Origin: DASUPK01 sp963774305
Lineage (GTDB): Bacteria > Actinomycetota > Thermoleophilia > Solirubrobacterales > 70-9
NCBI GenBank assembly: GCA_963774305.1
Contig: CAVZEM010000001.1
Span: 62,001-126,000, forward strand
DNA: 64,000 bases
Direction of reading: 5' to 3'
Below, piece after piece: positions 25,629 through 34,417 of the stretch. Under the pieces are notes generated by a model. That model was given only the letters and a program-made list of their open reading frames with translations, was not told the DNA's origin and made no database searches. Numbering within the stretch: position 1 is the stretch's first letter; every line of letters starts with the position of its first letter. A program made the translations under genes and the position numbers.

Positions 25629-26621
25629 TCAGCCGTCCGGGTAGGGCTGGACCGGGATGCCGTGATCAACGTCCCGAGTGCCGAACTCGTACGCGGCCGC
25701 TCCCCTCACCGTTAGCCGCTGGGCCGGGCCCCCGTCCAGCTCCACGTCGAGCTCGAGGTCCGAGATCGAGCAGTTGAGCGTGTTGTGCTCGGGGCCGACC
25801 GGGTCGGCGTAGATCCAGGCGACGAAGTCCTTGGGCGCGGCGCTGACGTTGCCGGTCACCCTGACGCCCTTGCCCTTGAGCTCGAAGCGGGCTCCGGTCG
25901 GTGTCTCCTCCACCTCGGTGCTGGGGACGTGCCCGAAGCCGCCCAGCCGGTGCGGCTTGCCGTCGAGCATGAGCATCGCGTTGCCGACCCAGGGCGTCGT
26001 CCGTCCGGCCACCTTGATCCGGCCGACAGCCATGTCGAAGTAGTCCTCCGGCGAGCGGCCCTCGAAGCCCGAGCCCTGGATCCAGACCCAGCGCTCGGCA
26101 TGCTCGGCTCCCCAGTTGTGGCCGATCATCCCGCGCCAGTCCTCGACCTGGATCCGCTCGCCCCCCACCTCGAGCTCGCCGTTGAAGACGGCGTCCGGAT
26201 ATGGGCTGAGGAATTTCGTCTTGGGGAGCTTCGAGCGGTAGAGAAAGTCCTTCGGCAGGTGGTGGAACGGCTCGTGGCTGTCGGCGAAGCCCAGGTCCCA
26301 CTTCGCCTCGAGGACGTCCGTCGCGAGGCGCCCGGTGGCGCGCCCGTCAGTGAGGGATGCGTCGGCGACCCGGATATAGGTGTCCGGGCCGGCGCTGAGC
26401 TCGTCGGCACCGAACTGGCGCTTGGTCGCTCGCGGACCCGCGGAGGACGAGTCGAAGAGGACGAACCAGAGCGCGCAGGTCGCCGGCTCCCCCGGCCGCT
26501 TGTGGACGGTGTGGCGGATCCAGGCTGCGCGGCCGCCGCCGGGCTGGACCAGCTTCAGATAGAAGCTCTCGTAGTGGCCGGCCTTCTCGGGGATCTCCGG
26601 GAAACGCGCCTCGGTTCTCAC
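25629..26621 (-). CDS. Lipocalin-like (AttH/CrtC-type) protein, function uncertain
   Basis: 330 residues with no signal peptide. The mid-protein motif MIGHNWGAEHAERWVWIQG, many Trp/Gly turns and alternating beta-strands suggest the double-lipocalin fold of AttH, tocopherol cyclase and carotenoid 1,2-hydratase (CrtC). Those families act on, or bind, long hydrophobic molecules. The assignment rests on pattern resemblance only. It is 10 bases downstream of the mtaD stop on the same strand, so it may belong to the same transcript. Confidence 0.5.
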   Translation of the reverse strand: MRTEARFPEIPEKAGHYESFYLKLVQPGGGRAAWIRHTVHKRPGEPATCALWFVLFDSSSAGPRATKRQFGADELSAGPDTYIRVADASLTDGRATGRLATDVLEAKWDLGFADSHEPFHHLPKDFLYRSKLPKTKFLSPYPDAVFNGELEVGGERIQVEDWRGMIGHNWGAEHAERWVWIQGSGFEGRSPEDYFDMAVGRIKVAGRTTPWVGNAMLMLDGKPHRLGGFGHVPSTEVEETPTGARFELKGKGVRVTGNVSAAPKDFVAWIYADPVGPEHNTLNCSISDLELDVELDGGPAQRLTVRGAAAYEFGTRDVDHGIPVQPYPDG

Positions 26622-26631
26622 GGCGGGGACG

Positions 26632-27882
26632 CTATCGGCCGGTGAGCCTTTGGGCTCGGGCGCGTACCTCGGCCACTGTCTCCTCGGCGTCAGCGACCTG
26701 ACGGTCTTGCATCAGGACCTCGCCCGCGACCACCGTCGTGTCGACGATCGAGCCCCCCGCGGCGTAGACGAGGTCGGCCTCCAGGTTCCCGGCGGAAAGC
26801 TCCGGATCCGAGGCCCGGAGCAGCAGGAAGTCGGCGGGCTCGCCGACCGCGAGCGCGGCACCGGCAAGGACCGAGGAGCCCAGGCCGCGCGCGATCGCGA
26901 GTGCATCCCCGGCCGGGAGGGTCGATGGGTCGCCGCTCGCGTGCTTCTGGCTCAAGGCGAACAGCTTCACCTCCTCGAACATGTCGAGGTTGGAGTTGGA
27001 CGAGACCCCGTCGGTGCCGAGCCCGAGCGCGGCTCCCGCGGCGGCCGCGGCCGGGTAGGGCAGCATTCCGCCGACGGCGAGCTTCATGTTGGCGGCGGGG
27101 TTGGCGACCACGGTCGCGCCGCGCTCCGCAATCAGGTCCAGCTCGTGCCGATCGAGCCAGACGCCATGGGCGAGCACTGTCCGCGGGCCGAGGGCACCGA
27201 GGTCATCGAGATAGCCGGCCGGGCGCTTGCCGTGGGCGTCCAGGCAGTCCTCCACCTCATGCTCGGTCTCGGAAAGATGGATGTGGAGCGGGACGTCCCG
27301 GTCGGCGGCGAGCTCCGCGACCCATCCGAGCGTCTCGGGGCTGACCGTGTAGATCGCATGCGGACCGAGACTCGGCTGGACGCGGGGACCGACCTCCGAG
27401 AGCCGGTCGAGCACATCGGTCACCCGGGGCCTCAGCGCCTCGCCCTTGGCCGGATCGAGCTCGTCGATGATCACGCTGCTGACCACCGCGCGCACCCCTG
27501 CGTCGGTGACAGCGCGGGCGACCTCCGGACCGTGCCAATACATATCGACGAACTTCGTGGTGCCGGAGCGGATCATCTCGAGGCAGGCGAGGCGGGTCCC
27601 CCAGTAGACGTCCTCCGGCTCGAGCTTCGCCTCCGCCGGCCAGATCCTGGTCCGCAGCCACTCCATCAACTCCATGTCGTCGCCGAAGCCCCGGAACAGG
27701 GTCATCGCCGCGTGGGTGTGGCCGTTGACCATCGGCGGGCAGAGCAGCAGCCCGCTCCCGTCGATCACCTCGTCCTCCGGACGCGGCTCCACGTCGAGGC
27801 CGAGCTCGGCGATCGCCCCATCCTCGGCGCGCAGCCCGACGATCCGCCCCTCCAGTGTCGCGCCGGTGACGGCGAGGCTCAA
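26632..27882 (-). CDS. mtaD: Amidohydrolase, methylthioadenosine/adenosylhomocysteine deaminase type
   Basis: 416 residues beginning with TTG; the T-T-G-A overlaps the mtnP stop by 4 bases. The metal site is GHTHAAMTLFRG (HxH), HIHLSETEHEV, AHGVWLD and GTDGVSSNSNLDMFEE (Asp). This is the pattern of the MtaD/SsnA/TrzA branch, whose members deaminate 5'-methylthioadenosine, S-adenosylhomocysteine or aminodeoxyfutalosine. Coupling to a nucleoside phosphorylase favours MTA or a related nucleoside. The exact substrate is inference. Confidence 0.75.
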   Translation of the reverse strand: MSLAVTGATLEGRIVGLRAEDGAIAELGLDVEPRPEDEVIDGSGLLLCPPMVNGHTHAAMTLFRGFGDDMELMEWLRTRIWPAEAKLEPEDVYWGTRLACLEMIRSGTTKFVDMYWHGPEVARAVTDAGVRAVVSSVIIDELDPAKGEALRPRVTDVLDRLSEVGPRVQPSLGPHAIYTVSPETLGWVAELAADRDVPLHIHLSETEHEVEDCLDAHGKRPAGYLDDLGALGPRTVLAHGVWLDRHELDLIAERGATVVANPAANMKLAVGGMLPYPAAAAAGAALGLGTDGVSSNSNLDMFEEVKLFALSQKHASGDPSTLPAGDALAIARGLGSSVLAGAALAVGEPADFLLLRASDPELSAGNLEADLVYAAGGSIVDTTVVAGEVLMQDRQVADAEETVAEVRARAQRLTGR

Positions 27883-28625
27883 CTGCCCGGGATTCCCTTC
27901 GCGAGAGCCGGGAGCACGAACTCGAGGTCGGCCGCCAGCCTGCGCGCATTCTGATCCCGGCCGCGCCGGTACTCGTCGACCGTCAGCGGCTTGTCGAGGA
28001 CTCCGTTGCCGAGGTTGTCGATCGTGCAGACCGCGGCGTAGGCGAGGGCCGCCTCGCCGGCCAGCACGGCCTCGGCGGCGATCGTCATGCCGACCATGTC
28101 CGCGTTGTTGGCGAGTGCCCGGACCTCGGCCGGTGTCTCGAAGCGCGGCCCGATCGTCTGGGCGTAGACGCCGCCGTCCTCGAGCTCCGTCTCGGTCAGC
28201 GAGGACCAGGCGCTGATCACGATCCGCCGCCACTCGGAGTCGAAGCCGGGGACGGAGTGGCCGCGGGGATCGCGGTAGAAGCTCGGAGCCGTCTCGGGGG
28301 CGTAGAAGTCGTCCGGGCAGATGAAAGTCCCGACCTTCAGGTCCTTGTCGAGGCTGCCGGCCGAGGCGAGCGCAAGGACGCGGTCGCAGCCGAGCTCGCA
28401 AGCGGCCCGGATGTTCGCGCGGTGGTCGACCAGGTGAGCCGGGATGGAGCGATCGAAGCCGTGCCGCGGAATGCCGACGATCTCCCCGCCATCCGTCGCC
28501 TCAACCGGCAATGCGTCGCCGGCATCGACTGTCACCCGCTCGCCCTCAACCGGGTCGGCGCTCTCGGGCAGGCTGTTGCCATGGATCACGCAGAGCCGGT
28601 TTCCCTTGGGCCGGGGGGCGCTCAT
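27879..28625 (-). CDS. mtnP: Methylthioadenosine/methylthioinosine phosphorylase family
   Basis: 248 residues. PRHGFDRSIPAHLVDHRANI, LASAGSLDKDLKVGTFICPDDF and TIGPRFETPAEVR with the active-site MVGMTIAAEAVLA are MTAP/PNP-II family signatures. It cleaves the glycosidic bond with phosphate to give a purine base and methylthioribose-1-P. The base-recognition loop reads TIDNLGNG, with both Asp and Asn, so adenine versus hypoxanthine preference is unclear. With mtaD it forms a purine-nucleoside salvage pair. Confidence 0.8.
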   Translation of the reverse strand: MSAPRPKGNRLCVIHGNSLPESADPVEGERVTVDAGDALPVEATDGGEIVGIPRHGFDRSIPAHLVDHRANIRAACELGCDRVLALASAGSLDKDLKVGTFICPDDFYAPETAPSFYRDPRGHSVPGFDSEWRRIVISAWSSLTETELEDGGVYAQTIGPRFETPAEVRALANNADMVGMTIAAEAVLAGEAALAYAAVCTIDNLGNGVLDKPLTVDEYRRGRDQNARRLAADLEFVLPALAKGIPGS

Positions 28626-28645
28626 GCCCGGACTCTATTCGGGCG

Positions 28646-29142
28646 CTATTTCAGGCAGAGGGCGTACGCAATGACGGCCGCGGTGGCAGGATCCCCGCCC
28701 GCGTAGTTGTTGGCGGAAACCGTCCACGCGGTAGGTGATTGACCGGCGGCGACCGCGCTGCCGTCCGCCAACGATGGGTAGTCGGCGTTCAAGACGATGT
28801 CCGGAGAGTTCCCCGCGCTGACGCCCTCGGCGCCACCGATCAGGCGCTCGCCCGACTCGCAGGCTGCGATCGCCAGGCCGCCCGCGTTGTCGGGCATCGG
28901 CTTGGTCGCGACGCGGACCTCCACATGTCCCAGGTTGCCGCCTCCGACGGCGCCGGCAGCGAGCTTGGCGCTGGTGACCGCGCCGCCGGCGAGCTTCGAC
29001 TCGATCACCGCTCCGTTCTTGATGTTCCTGGTCTTGACTGCGTTCTTGCCAGATGGATCGCGTAGGCGCTGCCGCCGAGGGCGACGAACAGCGCGAGCAG
29101 GGCGATGACGTGGGCCGACGAGATGCGTCGGATCGATTGCAT
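28646..29142 (-). pseudogene. Exported Cys-pair-domain protein, frameshifted
   Basis: The start (29142) reads MQSIRRISSAHVIALLALFVALGGSAYA shortened to its core HVIALLALFVALGGSAYA, a typical Thermoleophilia signal segment. The expected continuation GKNAVKTRNIKNGAV lies one frame over: a base is missing near 29050-29055 (CATCT-GGCAAG). The second frame then runs to the stop through IESKLAGGAVTSAKLAAG-type spacers and a domain with CESGERLIGGAEG and AYALCLK. Restoring one base gives about 165 residues. Sequencing error or a real mutation are both possible. Confidence 0.7.
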
Positions 29143-29202
29143 CGAGACCTCCCCAGGTCGCGGTGATTCGGTAAACGTGACCGTCTCACCCTAACCGGGG
29201 AC

Positions 29203-30276
29203 CTAGGTCCTGATGTGGATCACGTCCCCGTCCTGGACGACGTAGTCGCGGCCCTCGATCCGCAGCGTGCCGCGGTCGCGCCCCGCCGCGTAGCCGCCGG
29301 CGTCGACCAGCTCGTCCCAGGCGATCACCTCGGCGCGTACGAACGCCTTCTGGATGTCGCCGTGGACGCGGCCCGCGGCGTCGTAGGCGGTTCCGCCGCG
29401 CGGCAGGGTTCGAGCCATCGCCTCCTTGTCGCTGTCCGCGGTGAAGAAGCTGATCAGGTGCAGGAGGTCGAAGGCGGCTCGGATCAGCCGCTCGAGGCCG
29501 GAGCGCTCGATGCCGAGCTCGCTTCGCATCTCCTCCGCCTCCTCAGGATCGAGCTCCCGCAGATCCGCCTCGATGCGCGCCGCGATCACCACCACCTTCG
29601 CGTCCATCCCCTCGGCGTGGGCCAGCAGCTCCGGTGGAGCCTCGGTCTCGCCCTCCTCGACGTTGACGACGTAGAGGACGGGCTTCGCGGTCAGGGGCGA
29701 GAGCTTGCGGAGGGCGTCGGGAGCTGCCTCCGGCACGGGGACTTCGCGCGCCGGACGGCCGGCCGAGAGCGCCTCGACCACCCGCTCCAGCCAGGCGTGC
29801 TCGGCCACGGACTCCGCCTCGCCCGAGCGGGCCAGCTTGGTGACCCGCTCCAGCCGACGCTCGGCCGACTCCAGGTCAGCCGCGAGTAGCTCGGTCTCGA
29901 TCAGCTCCGCGTCGGCGACCGGGTCGACCCTGCCCTCGGGATGAGCGACGGAGGCCGAGCCGTGCGCCCGGATCACGTGGCAGATCGCGTCGGTCTCGCG
30001 GATTGAGGCGAGGAATTGGTTGCCGAGGCCCTCGCCCTGGGAGGCCCCCTTGACCAATCCGGCGATGTCGTGGAAGTCGATCGTCTCGTAGAGCGTCTCC
30101 GACGCGCCCAGTGTCTCCGCGATCCGGTCGAGCCGCTCGTCCGGGACCTGGACCACCGCGACATTCGGCTCGACCGTCGTGAACGGATAGTCGCCGGTCT
30201 CGGCACCGGCGGCGGTGAGCGCGTTGAACAGCGTCGACTTGCCCGCGTTGGGCATCCCGACGATCCCGATCTTCAT
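29203..30276 (-). CDS. ychF: Obg-family ATPase YchF
   Basis: 357 residues. G1 is GMPNAGKS (residues 7-14), G2 lies in YPFTTVEPN, G3 is DIAGLVKGA, and the G4 position reads NVEE instead of NKxD, which explains the ATP preference of YchF/OLA1. A coiled-coil insert (about 130-200) and a C-terminal TGS domain ending VQDGDVIHI are present. It associates with ribosomes and the redox stress response. Its first base overlaps the last base of the upstream PAP2 gene. Confidence 0.97.
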   Translation of the reverse strand: MKIGIVGMPNAGKSTLFNALTAAGAETGDYPFTTVEPNVAVVQVPDERLDRIAETLGASETLYETIDFHDIAGLVKGASQGEGLGNQFLASIRETDAICHVIRAHGSASVAHPEGRVDPVADAELIETELLAADLESAERRLERVTKLARSGEAESVAEHAWLERVVEALSAGRPAREVPVPEAAPDALRKLSPLTAKPVLYVVNVEEGETEAPPELLAHAEGMDAKVVVIAARIEADLRELDPEEAEEMRSELGIERSGLERLIRAAFDLLHLISFFTADSDKEAMARTLPRGGTAYDAAGRVHGDIQKAFVRAEVIAWDELVDAGGYAAGRDRGTLRIEGRDYVVQDGDVIHIRT

Positions 30277-30767
30277 CAGAGGGGGACGACCAGCCCGAGG
30301 GCCGTGCCGAGGATTGCGCCGGCGAGCACGTCTGAGGGATAGTGCATGCCGAGGTACGGGCGGCAGACCGCGATCGCCCCGGCAAGCACGAAGAGGAACG
30401 CCGCCTCGGGGGCGATCCGAGTCATTGCGGTCGCGCAGGCGAACGAGGACGTCGCGTGTGCGGAGGGGAAGCTGAGCGAGCTTGGAGCGCCACCGAGCGG
30501 CGGCAGTCCCTCGAGCACCGGCCTCGGGCGCCGGACGATGAGCTTGACGGCGAAGTTGAGTCCGATGGCGACGGGTCCGAGAACCCCGGCGACAACCCAG
30601 TCCTCGCCGTTGTCGGGGTCGATGAAGGCCATCGCGATCCCGATCACCAGCCAGACGGCGCCGTACTCACCGATCTTGCCCAGCGCCTTCCCGGCCGCCT
30701 CGGCGGCGGGGCTGTGGAACCGGGTGCGCATCCCGTAGAGCAGGCGGCTGTCGAGGCGCTTGAGCAC
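30276..30767 (-). CDS. PAP2-family membrane phosphatase
   Basis: 163 residues with about five hydrophobic segments. The acid-phosphatase triad is complete: KLIVRRPRP (motif 1), PSAHAT (motif 2, His), CRPYLGMHYPSD (motif 3, Arg and nucleophile His). Such enzymes dephosphorylate undecaprenyl pyrophosphate, phosphatidic acid or other lipid phosphates at the outer membrane face. Upstream of ychF and overlapping it by one base. Confidence 0.88.
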   Translation of the reverse strand: MLKRLDSRLLYGMRTRFHSPAAEAAGKALGKIGEYGAVWLVIGIAMAFIDPDNGEDWVVAGVLGPVAIGLNFAVKLIVRRPRPVLEGLPPLGGAPSSLSFPSAHATSSFACATAMTRIAPEAAFLFVLAGAIAVCRPYLGMHYPSDVLAGAILGTALGLVVPL

Positions 30768-30791
30768 CGGCGGGCAGAATACGGTTCGGCG

Positions 30792-31884
30792 ATGGCCTCG
30801 GACGCCGAGCGGCTGCGCAAGTACGAGGACGACTTCCGGCAGGCCGGGTTGCCGCTGTTCAGCGAGGACATCTCGGCGGCGGAGGACATCTGGAACCGCG
30901 CCGCGCCGCTGCTCGGCCTGGTCTTCCTGGGAGAGATGCTCGGGGCCGGCAACCTCGACTGGACCTGGTGGCAGAACGTGCTCGCGGTGGCGGGCAGCCT
31001 GGCGATCCTGCTGGTAGCCATCGCCGTGCTCAACCGGGCCCGCGGCCGCCCCTTCTCGGCGATCCCGCGGCGGCTGGGCAAGGCCGAGCTGGCCGGGTTC
31101 GTGCTCGTTCCAGCGGTGCTGCCGCTGATCTTCGGCGGGCAGTTCCGCAGCGCCCTGGTCACCGCGGCCCGCGAACCTCCTGCTGCTCTGCCTGATCTAC
31201 GCCGTGGTCGGGCTCGGGCTGGTCGCGATCGTCCGCTGGGTGGTCTCCAGGATCGTCAGCCAGCTGCGCTCCGCCCTCACGCTGCTCGCCCGCGCCGTCC
31301 CGCTGCTGGCGATCTTCGTGCTGCTCTCCTTCCCGACCCAGGAGCTCTGGCAGATGTTCAGCAACCCGACCCAGGGGGTCTACGGGACGATCATCGTGAT
31401 GTTCGCGGTCCTCGGCGTCGGCTTCCTGGCCGTGCGCCTGCCCCGTGAGGCGCAGCGGCTGGAGCATGAGGTCAGCGGCGACAGCCCTCCGCTGCAGAGG
31501 CGGCAGCTCTTCAACGTCGGCCTGGTCATGTTCGTCAGCCAGGCGGTGCAGGTACTCCTGGTCAGCCTGATGATCGGCATCTTCCTCACCGTCTTCGGCG
31601 TCCTGGCGATCGACGACTCCATGCGGGCGCAGTGGCTTGGAGACCCGGGCAACGTGCTCTTCCACTTCCGCCTCTTCGGCGAGCGGTTGGAGCTGACCAG
31701 CGAGCTGCTCCGGGTCGCGCTCGGCCTCGCCGCCTTCTCGGGCTTCTACTTCGCGATTGCGATCTTCACCGACTCCACCTATCGCGAGGAGTTCCTGGAC
31801 GAGCTCACCTCGGAGATGCGGAGGAGCTTCGAGGAGCGCGCCGACTACCTGAAGCTGCGCGGGCGCGTGGGCGCGGAGGCGTGA
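30792..31884 (+). pseudogene. Polytopic membrane protein, frameshifted
   Basis: From ATG 30792 the frame encodes a charged N-terminus and hydrophobic segments to about 31167. It then turns into Arg/Pro-rich nonsense, while the next frame continues the membrane protein from NLLLLCLIYAVVGLGLVAIV to the stop. One extra C in the CCC at 31168-31170 explains the switch. Joined, the product is about 364 residues with seven or so membrane segments and a soluble C-terminus. No family was recognised. Divergent from the PAP2 gene by 24 bases. Confidence 0.7.
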
Positions 31885-31901
31885 TTCGGGACAATCAATA
31901 G

Positions 31902-32894
31902 ATGGCCGAGACCGCCAACAGGGTGATGGTGCCGGGCTACAGGCACGTGCCGGGGAACCACTGCGGCTCGACCGCGCTGCGCAACCTGCTTGGCTTCCAC
32001 GGCGTCGAGATCTCCGAGGAGATGGCGTTCGGGCTGGGCGCCGGCGCGTGCTTCTACTACATCGTGCTCGACGAGCATTCGCCGAGCCGGTTCACGAACG
32101 GGCGGGCCGCTCGCCTGGAGGAGAACTTCCTCGAGCTCACCGAGGTGCCCCTGCGGCTGCGGACCGACAAGGACCCGGAGGCATCGTGGGAGATGGCCAA
32201 GGAGGACATCGACGATGGCCGCCCCGCGCTGCTCCTCACCGACCTCTACTACCTCGACCACTACGGCCGCTCGGCGCATTTCCCCGGCCACGCCGTGGTC
32301 CTCGCCGGCTATGACGATGAGCTTGCCTGGCTCTCGGACACGGCATTCGAGGACCTGCAGACGACCTCGCTCGAGAGCCTGAAGGAGGCGCGCCACTCCC
32401 AGCAGCCGATCTTCCCGCTCGAGGGTCACGCGATCGACCTGCCCGAGGGCGTCGAGCTGAGCCGCGATGACCTGCTCGCGCACGTCCCGAAGGCGATCGC
32501 GCGGGCGGCGAGTCAGATGCTCGAGCCGCCGCTGGGCGACTTCGAGGGCCTGCCCGCGCTGCGGCGCTTCGCCGCTGAGGTGGGCGACTGGCCCGAGGCG
32601 ACAGAGGACTGGCAGTGGTGTGCCCGCTTCCTCTACCAGGTGATCGAGCGCCGCGGAACCGGCGGCGGCAACTTCCGGAAGATGTACTGCCGTTTCCTGG
32701 AGGAGGCCGGTAACGAGGAGTCGGCGCTGGCCCGCGAGGCTTCGGAGGACTGGAGCAAACTCGCCCTTGCCGCCCGCACGGCCAGCGAGCCGGAGGAGGC
32801 CGACCCCACGCACTGGCGAGAGCTCTCGGCCGAGGCCGCGAGGGTGCTCGACGCCGAGGAGCGGCTCTGGGCCGCCCTCGCGGATCGCGGCTGA
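31902..32894 (+). CDS. BtrH-N/DUF4872-type papain-fold protein
   Basis: 330 residues. The N-terminal domain resembles BtrH of butirosin synthesis: YRHVPGNHCGSTALRNLLG places a Cys with HCGS at ~21, and FPGHAVVLAGYDD supplies a His in the papain-like arrangement. The C-terminal ~170 residues are helical like DUF4872. BtrH is an acyltransferase moving an acyl chain from a carrier protein to an amine; other members are uncharacterised. No carrier protein or biosynthetic genes lie nearby, so the substrate is unknown. Confidence 0.72.
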   Translation: MAETANRVMVPGYRHVPGNHCGSTALRNLLGFHGVEISEEMAFGLGAGACFYYIVLDEHSPSRFTNGRAARLEENFLELTEVPLRLRTDKDPEASWEMAKEDIDDGRPALLLTDLYYLDHYGRSAHFPGHAVVLAGYDDELAWLSDTAFEDLQTTSLESLKEARHSQQPIFPLEGHAIDLPEGVELSRDDLLAHVPKAIARAASQMLEPPLGDFEGLPALRRFAAEVGDWPEATEDWQWCARFLYQVIERRGTGGGNFRKMYCRFLEEAGNEESALAREASEDWSKLALAARTASEPEEADPTHWRELSAEAARVLDAEERLWAALADRG

Positions 32895-32900
32895 CCTAGC

Positions 32901-33122
32901 TCAGCCGCCGAATCCGATGCGCGACGGCGTCGTGGCGCTGCGAACGAAGACCACCTGGCTCAGGTCGATCGCGACCATGCCCTCCTCGGCGTCGAGGTCG
33001 AGCCAGCCGTCCCCCTTCTCCAGCGCCTTGCGCAGGTCCTTGAGCTTGCCGTCGTCGATGCGCACCTCGACGACCTGCCCGCCCGAGAACCCGATCGAAA
33101 CTCGCTCTGCCGATGTCATCAA
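32901..33122 (-). CDS. Small conserved protein of unknown function
   Basis: 73 residues, acidic, one predicted beta-rich domain (VSIGFSGGQVVEVRIDD, then VAIDLSQVVFVRS). Its start overlaps the end of the methylmalonyl-CoA epimerase gene by 4 bases, so the two are translated together. No signal or membrane segment. The function cannot be inferred beyond this link. Confidence 0.6.
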   Translation of the reverse strand: MMTSAERVSIGFSGGQVVEVRIDDGKLKDLRKALEKGDGWLDLDAEEGMVAIDLSQVVFVRSATTPSRIGFGG

Positions 33123-33529
33123 TGCTCCTTGGCCGGTTCGACGATTTCTGTCAGCACCCCGCCGGTCGACCGCGGGTGCAGGAACGCGACGCGCGACCGA
33201 CGGATTCCCACCCGGGCCTCGGAGTCGATCAGCTCGACCCCGGCGTCCTTGAGCTTGCCGAGCACGTCGTCGATGTCGTCGACGGCGTAGGCGACGTGGT
33301 GCAGGCCGGGGCCGCGCTTCTCCAGGTACTTGCCGACCGGTGTGTCCGGTCCGAGTGGCCGCAGCAGCTCGACGTGTCCGTCTCCGATGTCGAGCAGGGC
33401 CGCCTCGACGCCCTGGGACTCCACCGTCTCGCGATGGGCCAGCGGCATGCCGAGCGTCTGCTCGTAGAGAGCGAGGGCGCCCTCGAGGTCGTCGGTGGCG
33501 ACGCCGATGTGATCGATCCGGCCGAGCAC
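33119..33529 (-). CDS. mce: Methylmalonyl-CoA epimerase
   Basis: 136 residues, a two-module VOC protein starting RIDHIGVATDDLEGALALYE. The metal ligands of the family are in place: His in DHIGVA, His in LHHVAYAVDDID, and Glu in LTEIVEP at the end. It interconverts (2S)- and (2R)-methylmalonyl-CoA in propionyl-CoA degradation. The mutase genes are not in this window. It lies 12 bases downstream of the YqhQ-like gene. Confidence 0.88.
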   Translation of the reverse strand: MLGRIDHIGVATDDLEGALALYEQTLGMPLAHRETVESQGVEAALLDIGDGHVELLRPLGPDTPVGKYLEKRGPGLHHVAYAVDDIDDVLGKLKDAGVELIDSEARVGIRRSRVAFLHPRSTGGVLTEIVEPAKEH

Positions 33530-33541
33530 GGGCTGGGAAGT

Positions 33542-34417
33542 CTACGTAGCGGAGAGAGGATCCTCGGCCGAGCGCTCGCCGTCCGCCTCCTGCTCGACGC
33601 GCAGGATCTCCCGCAGGGCTGCGACGCCCACCTCCAGCTGCTCCGGGGTCGGCTCCTTGGTGGCGATCAGCCGCTGGATCTCGTGACCCGGCTTGTGGAA
33701 GGCACGCGCCGCCGCGGTTCCTGGATTGCGCTCGCTCCAGGCGAACATCTCGGCGGCCAGCGACGCGCTCGCGACGCCCACCGCCGCGCGCGCGACCGGG
33801 CCCGGCTCCTCGAGCGTCCGCTCGAGCAGGAGCTGGCCGGCCGCGGAGAGCACCAGCATCGGGGCGACCAGGTTCGACCCGCAGCGCTCGTGCTCCTTGG
33901 TGGCGGAGGCGGGGTCGTCAGAGCCGGCCTCGTAGGCCCCGATCGCCTTGTGCTCCACACCGTGGTAGGCGGCCAGGTTGCGGTCGCTGAGGGCGACCAT
34001 CGCGGGCGCCAGGCCGAGTGCGGCCTGGACAAGCTCGCCGGTTGCGCTGGCCTTGCGGCGGCGCAGAGCCCGGCTGGCGCTGGAGGCGATGAACATCGCG
34101 GCGATCACCCGCACGTCCTCGAAGGGGAGGCGAGCGGACCGCAGCTTCATCCTCACGGTGGGGATCAGGAGGAAGGCCTCGGCGAGCCGCAGGGGCCCAC
34201 GCAGCAGGGGCACGCGGACCGCGAGGTCGGGGGCCAGCGCCGGCTTGCGGCCCGAGGCGACCTGGATCTCGCCGTCAGGGTCCCGCGCCGCTGCGGCCCA
34301 GGACGTCGGCCCGTGGATCAGCAGGCCGTTGCGGAGCGCCATGCCGCCGAGCCGAAGGACGTAGGTCTCCTCCTCCGGCTCCGAGGCGGCGGCCCGGTTG
34401 CCATTGGTCTCGCTCAC
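33542..34417 (-). CDS. YqhQ-like DUF1385 membrane protein
   Basis: 291 residues from a GTG that overlaps the M20 peptidase stop by 4 bases (GTGA). An upstream start would overlap 40 bases. LRLGGMALRNGLLIHGP and the YHGVEHKAIGAYE motif, followed by ERCGSNL, are those of DUF1385 (YqhQ), an integral membrane family of unclear function. Several hydrophobic segments occur at about 95-125 and 170-215. Confidence 0.78.
   Translation of the reverse strand: MSETNGNRAAASEPEEETYVLRLGGMALRNGLLIHGPTSWAAAARDPDGEIQVASGRKPALAPDLAVRVPLLRGPLRLAEAFLLIPTVRMKLRSARLPFEDVRVIAAMFIASSASRALRRRKASATGELVQAALGLAPAMVALSDRNLAAYHGVEHKAIGAYEAGSDDPASATKEHERCGSNLVAPMLVLSAAGQLLLERTLEEPGPVARAAVGVASASLAAEMFAWSERNPGTAAARAFHKPGHEIQRLIATKEPTPEQLEVGVAALREILRVEQEADGERSAEDPLSAT

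Noticed and set aside
27883..28401. Upstream extension of the amidohydrolase frame
   Set aside because: This part is antisense-free but lies within mtnP in another frame and is Arg-rich nonsense; the TTG at the mtnP stop starts the real gene.
31162..31176. Programmed ribosomal frameshift in the membrane-protein gene
   Set aside because: There is no slippery heptamer or obvious downstream structure; a simple extra C explains the break better.
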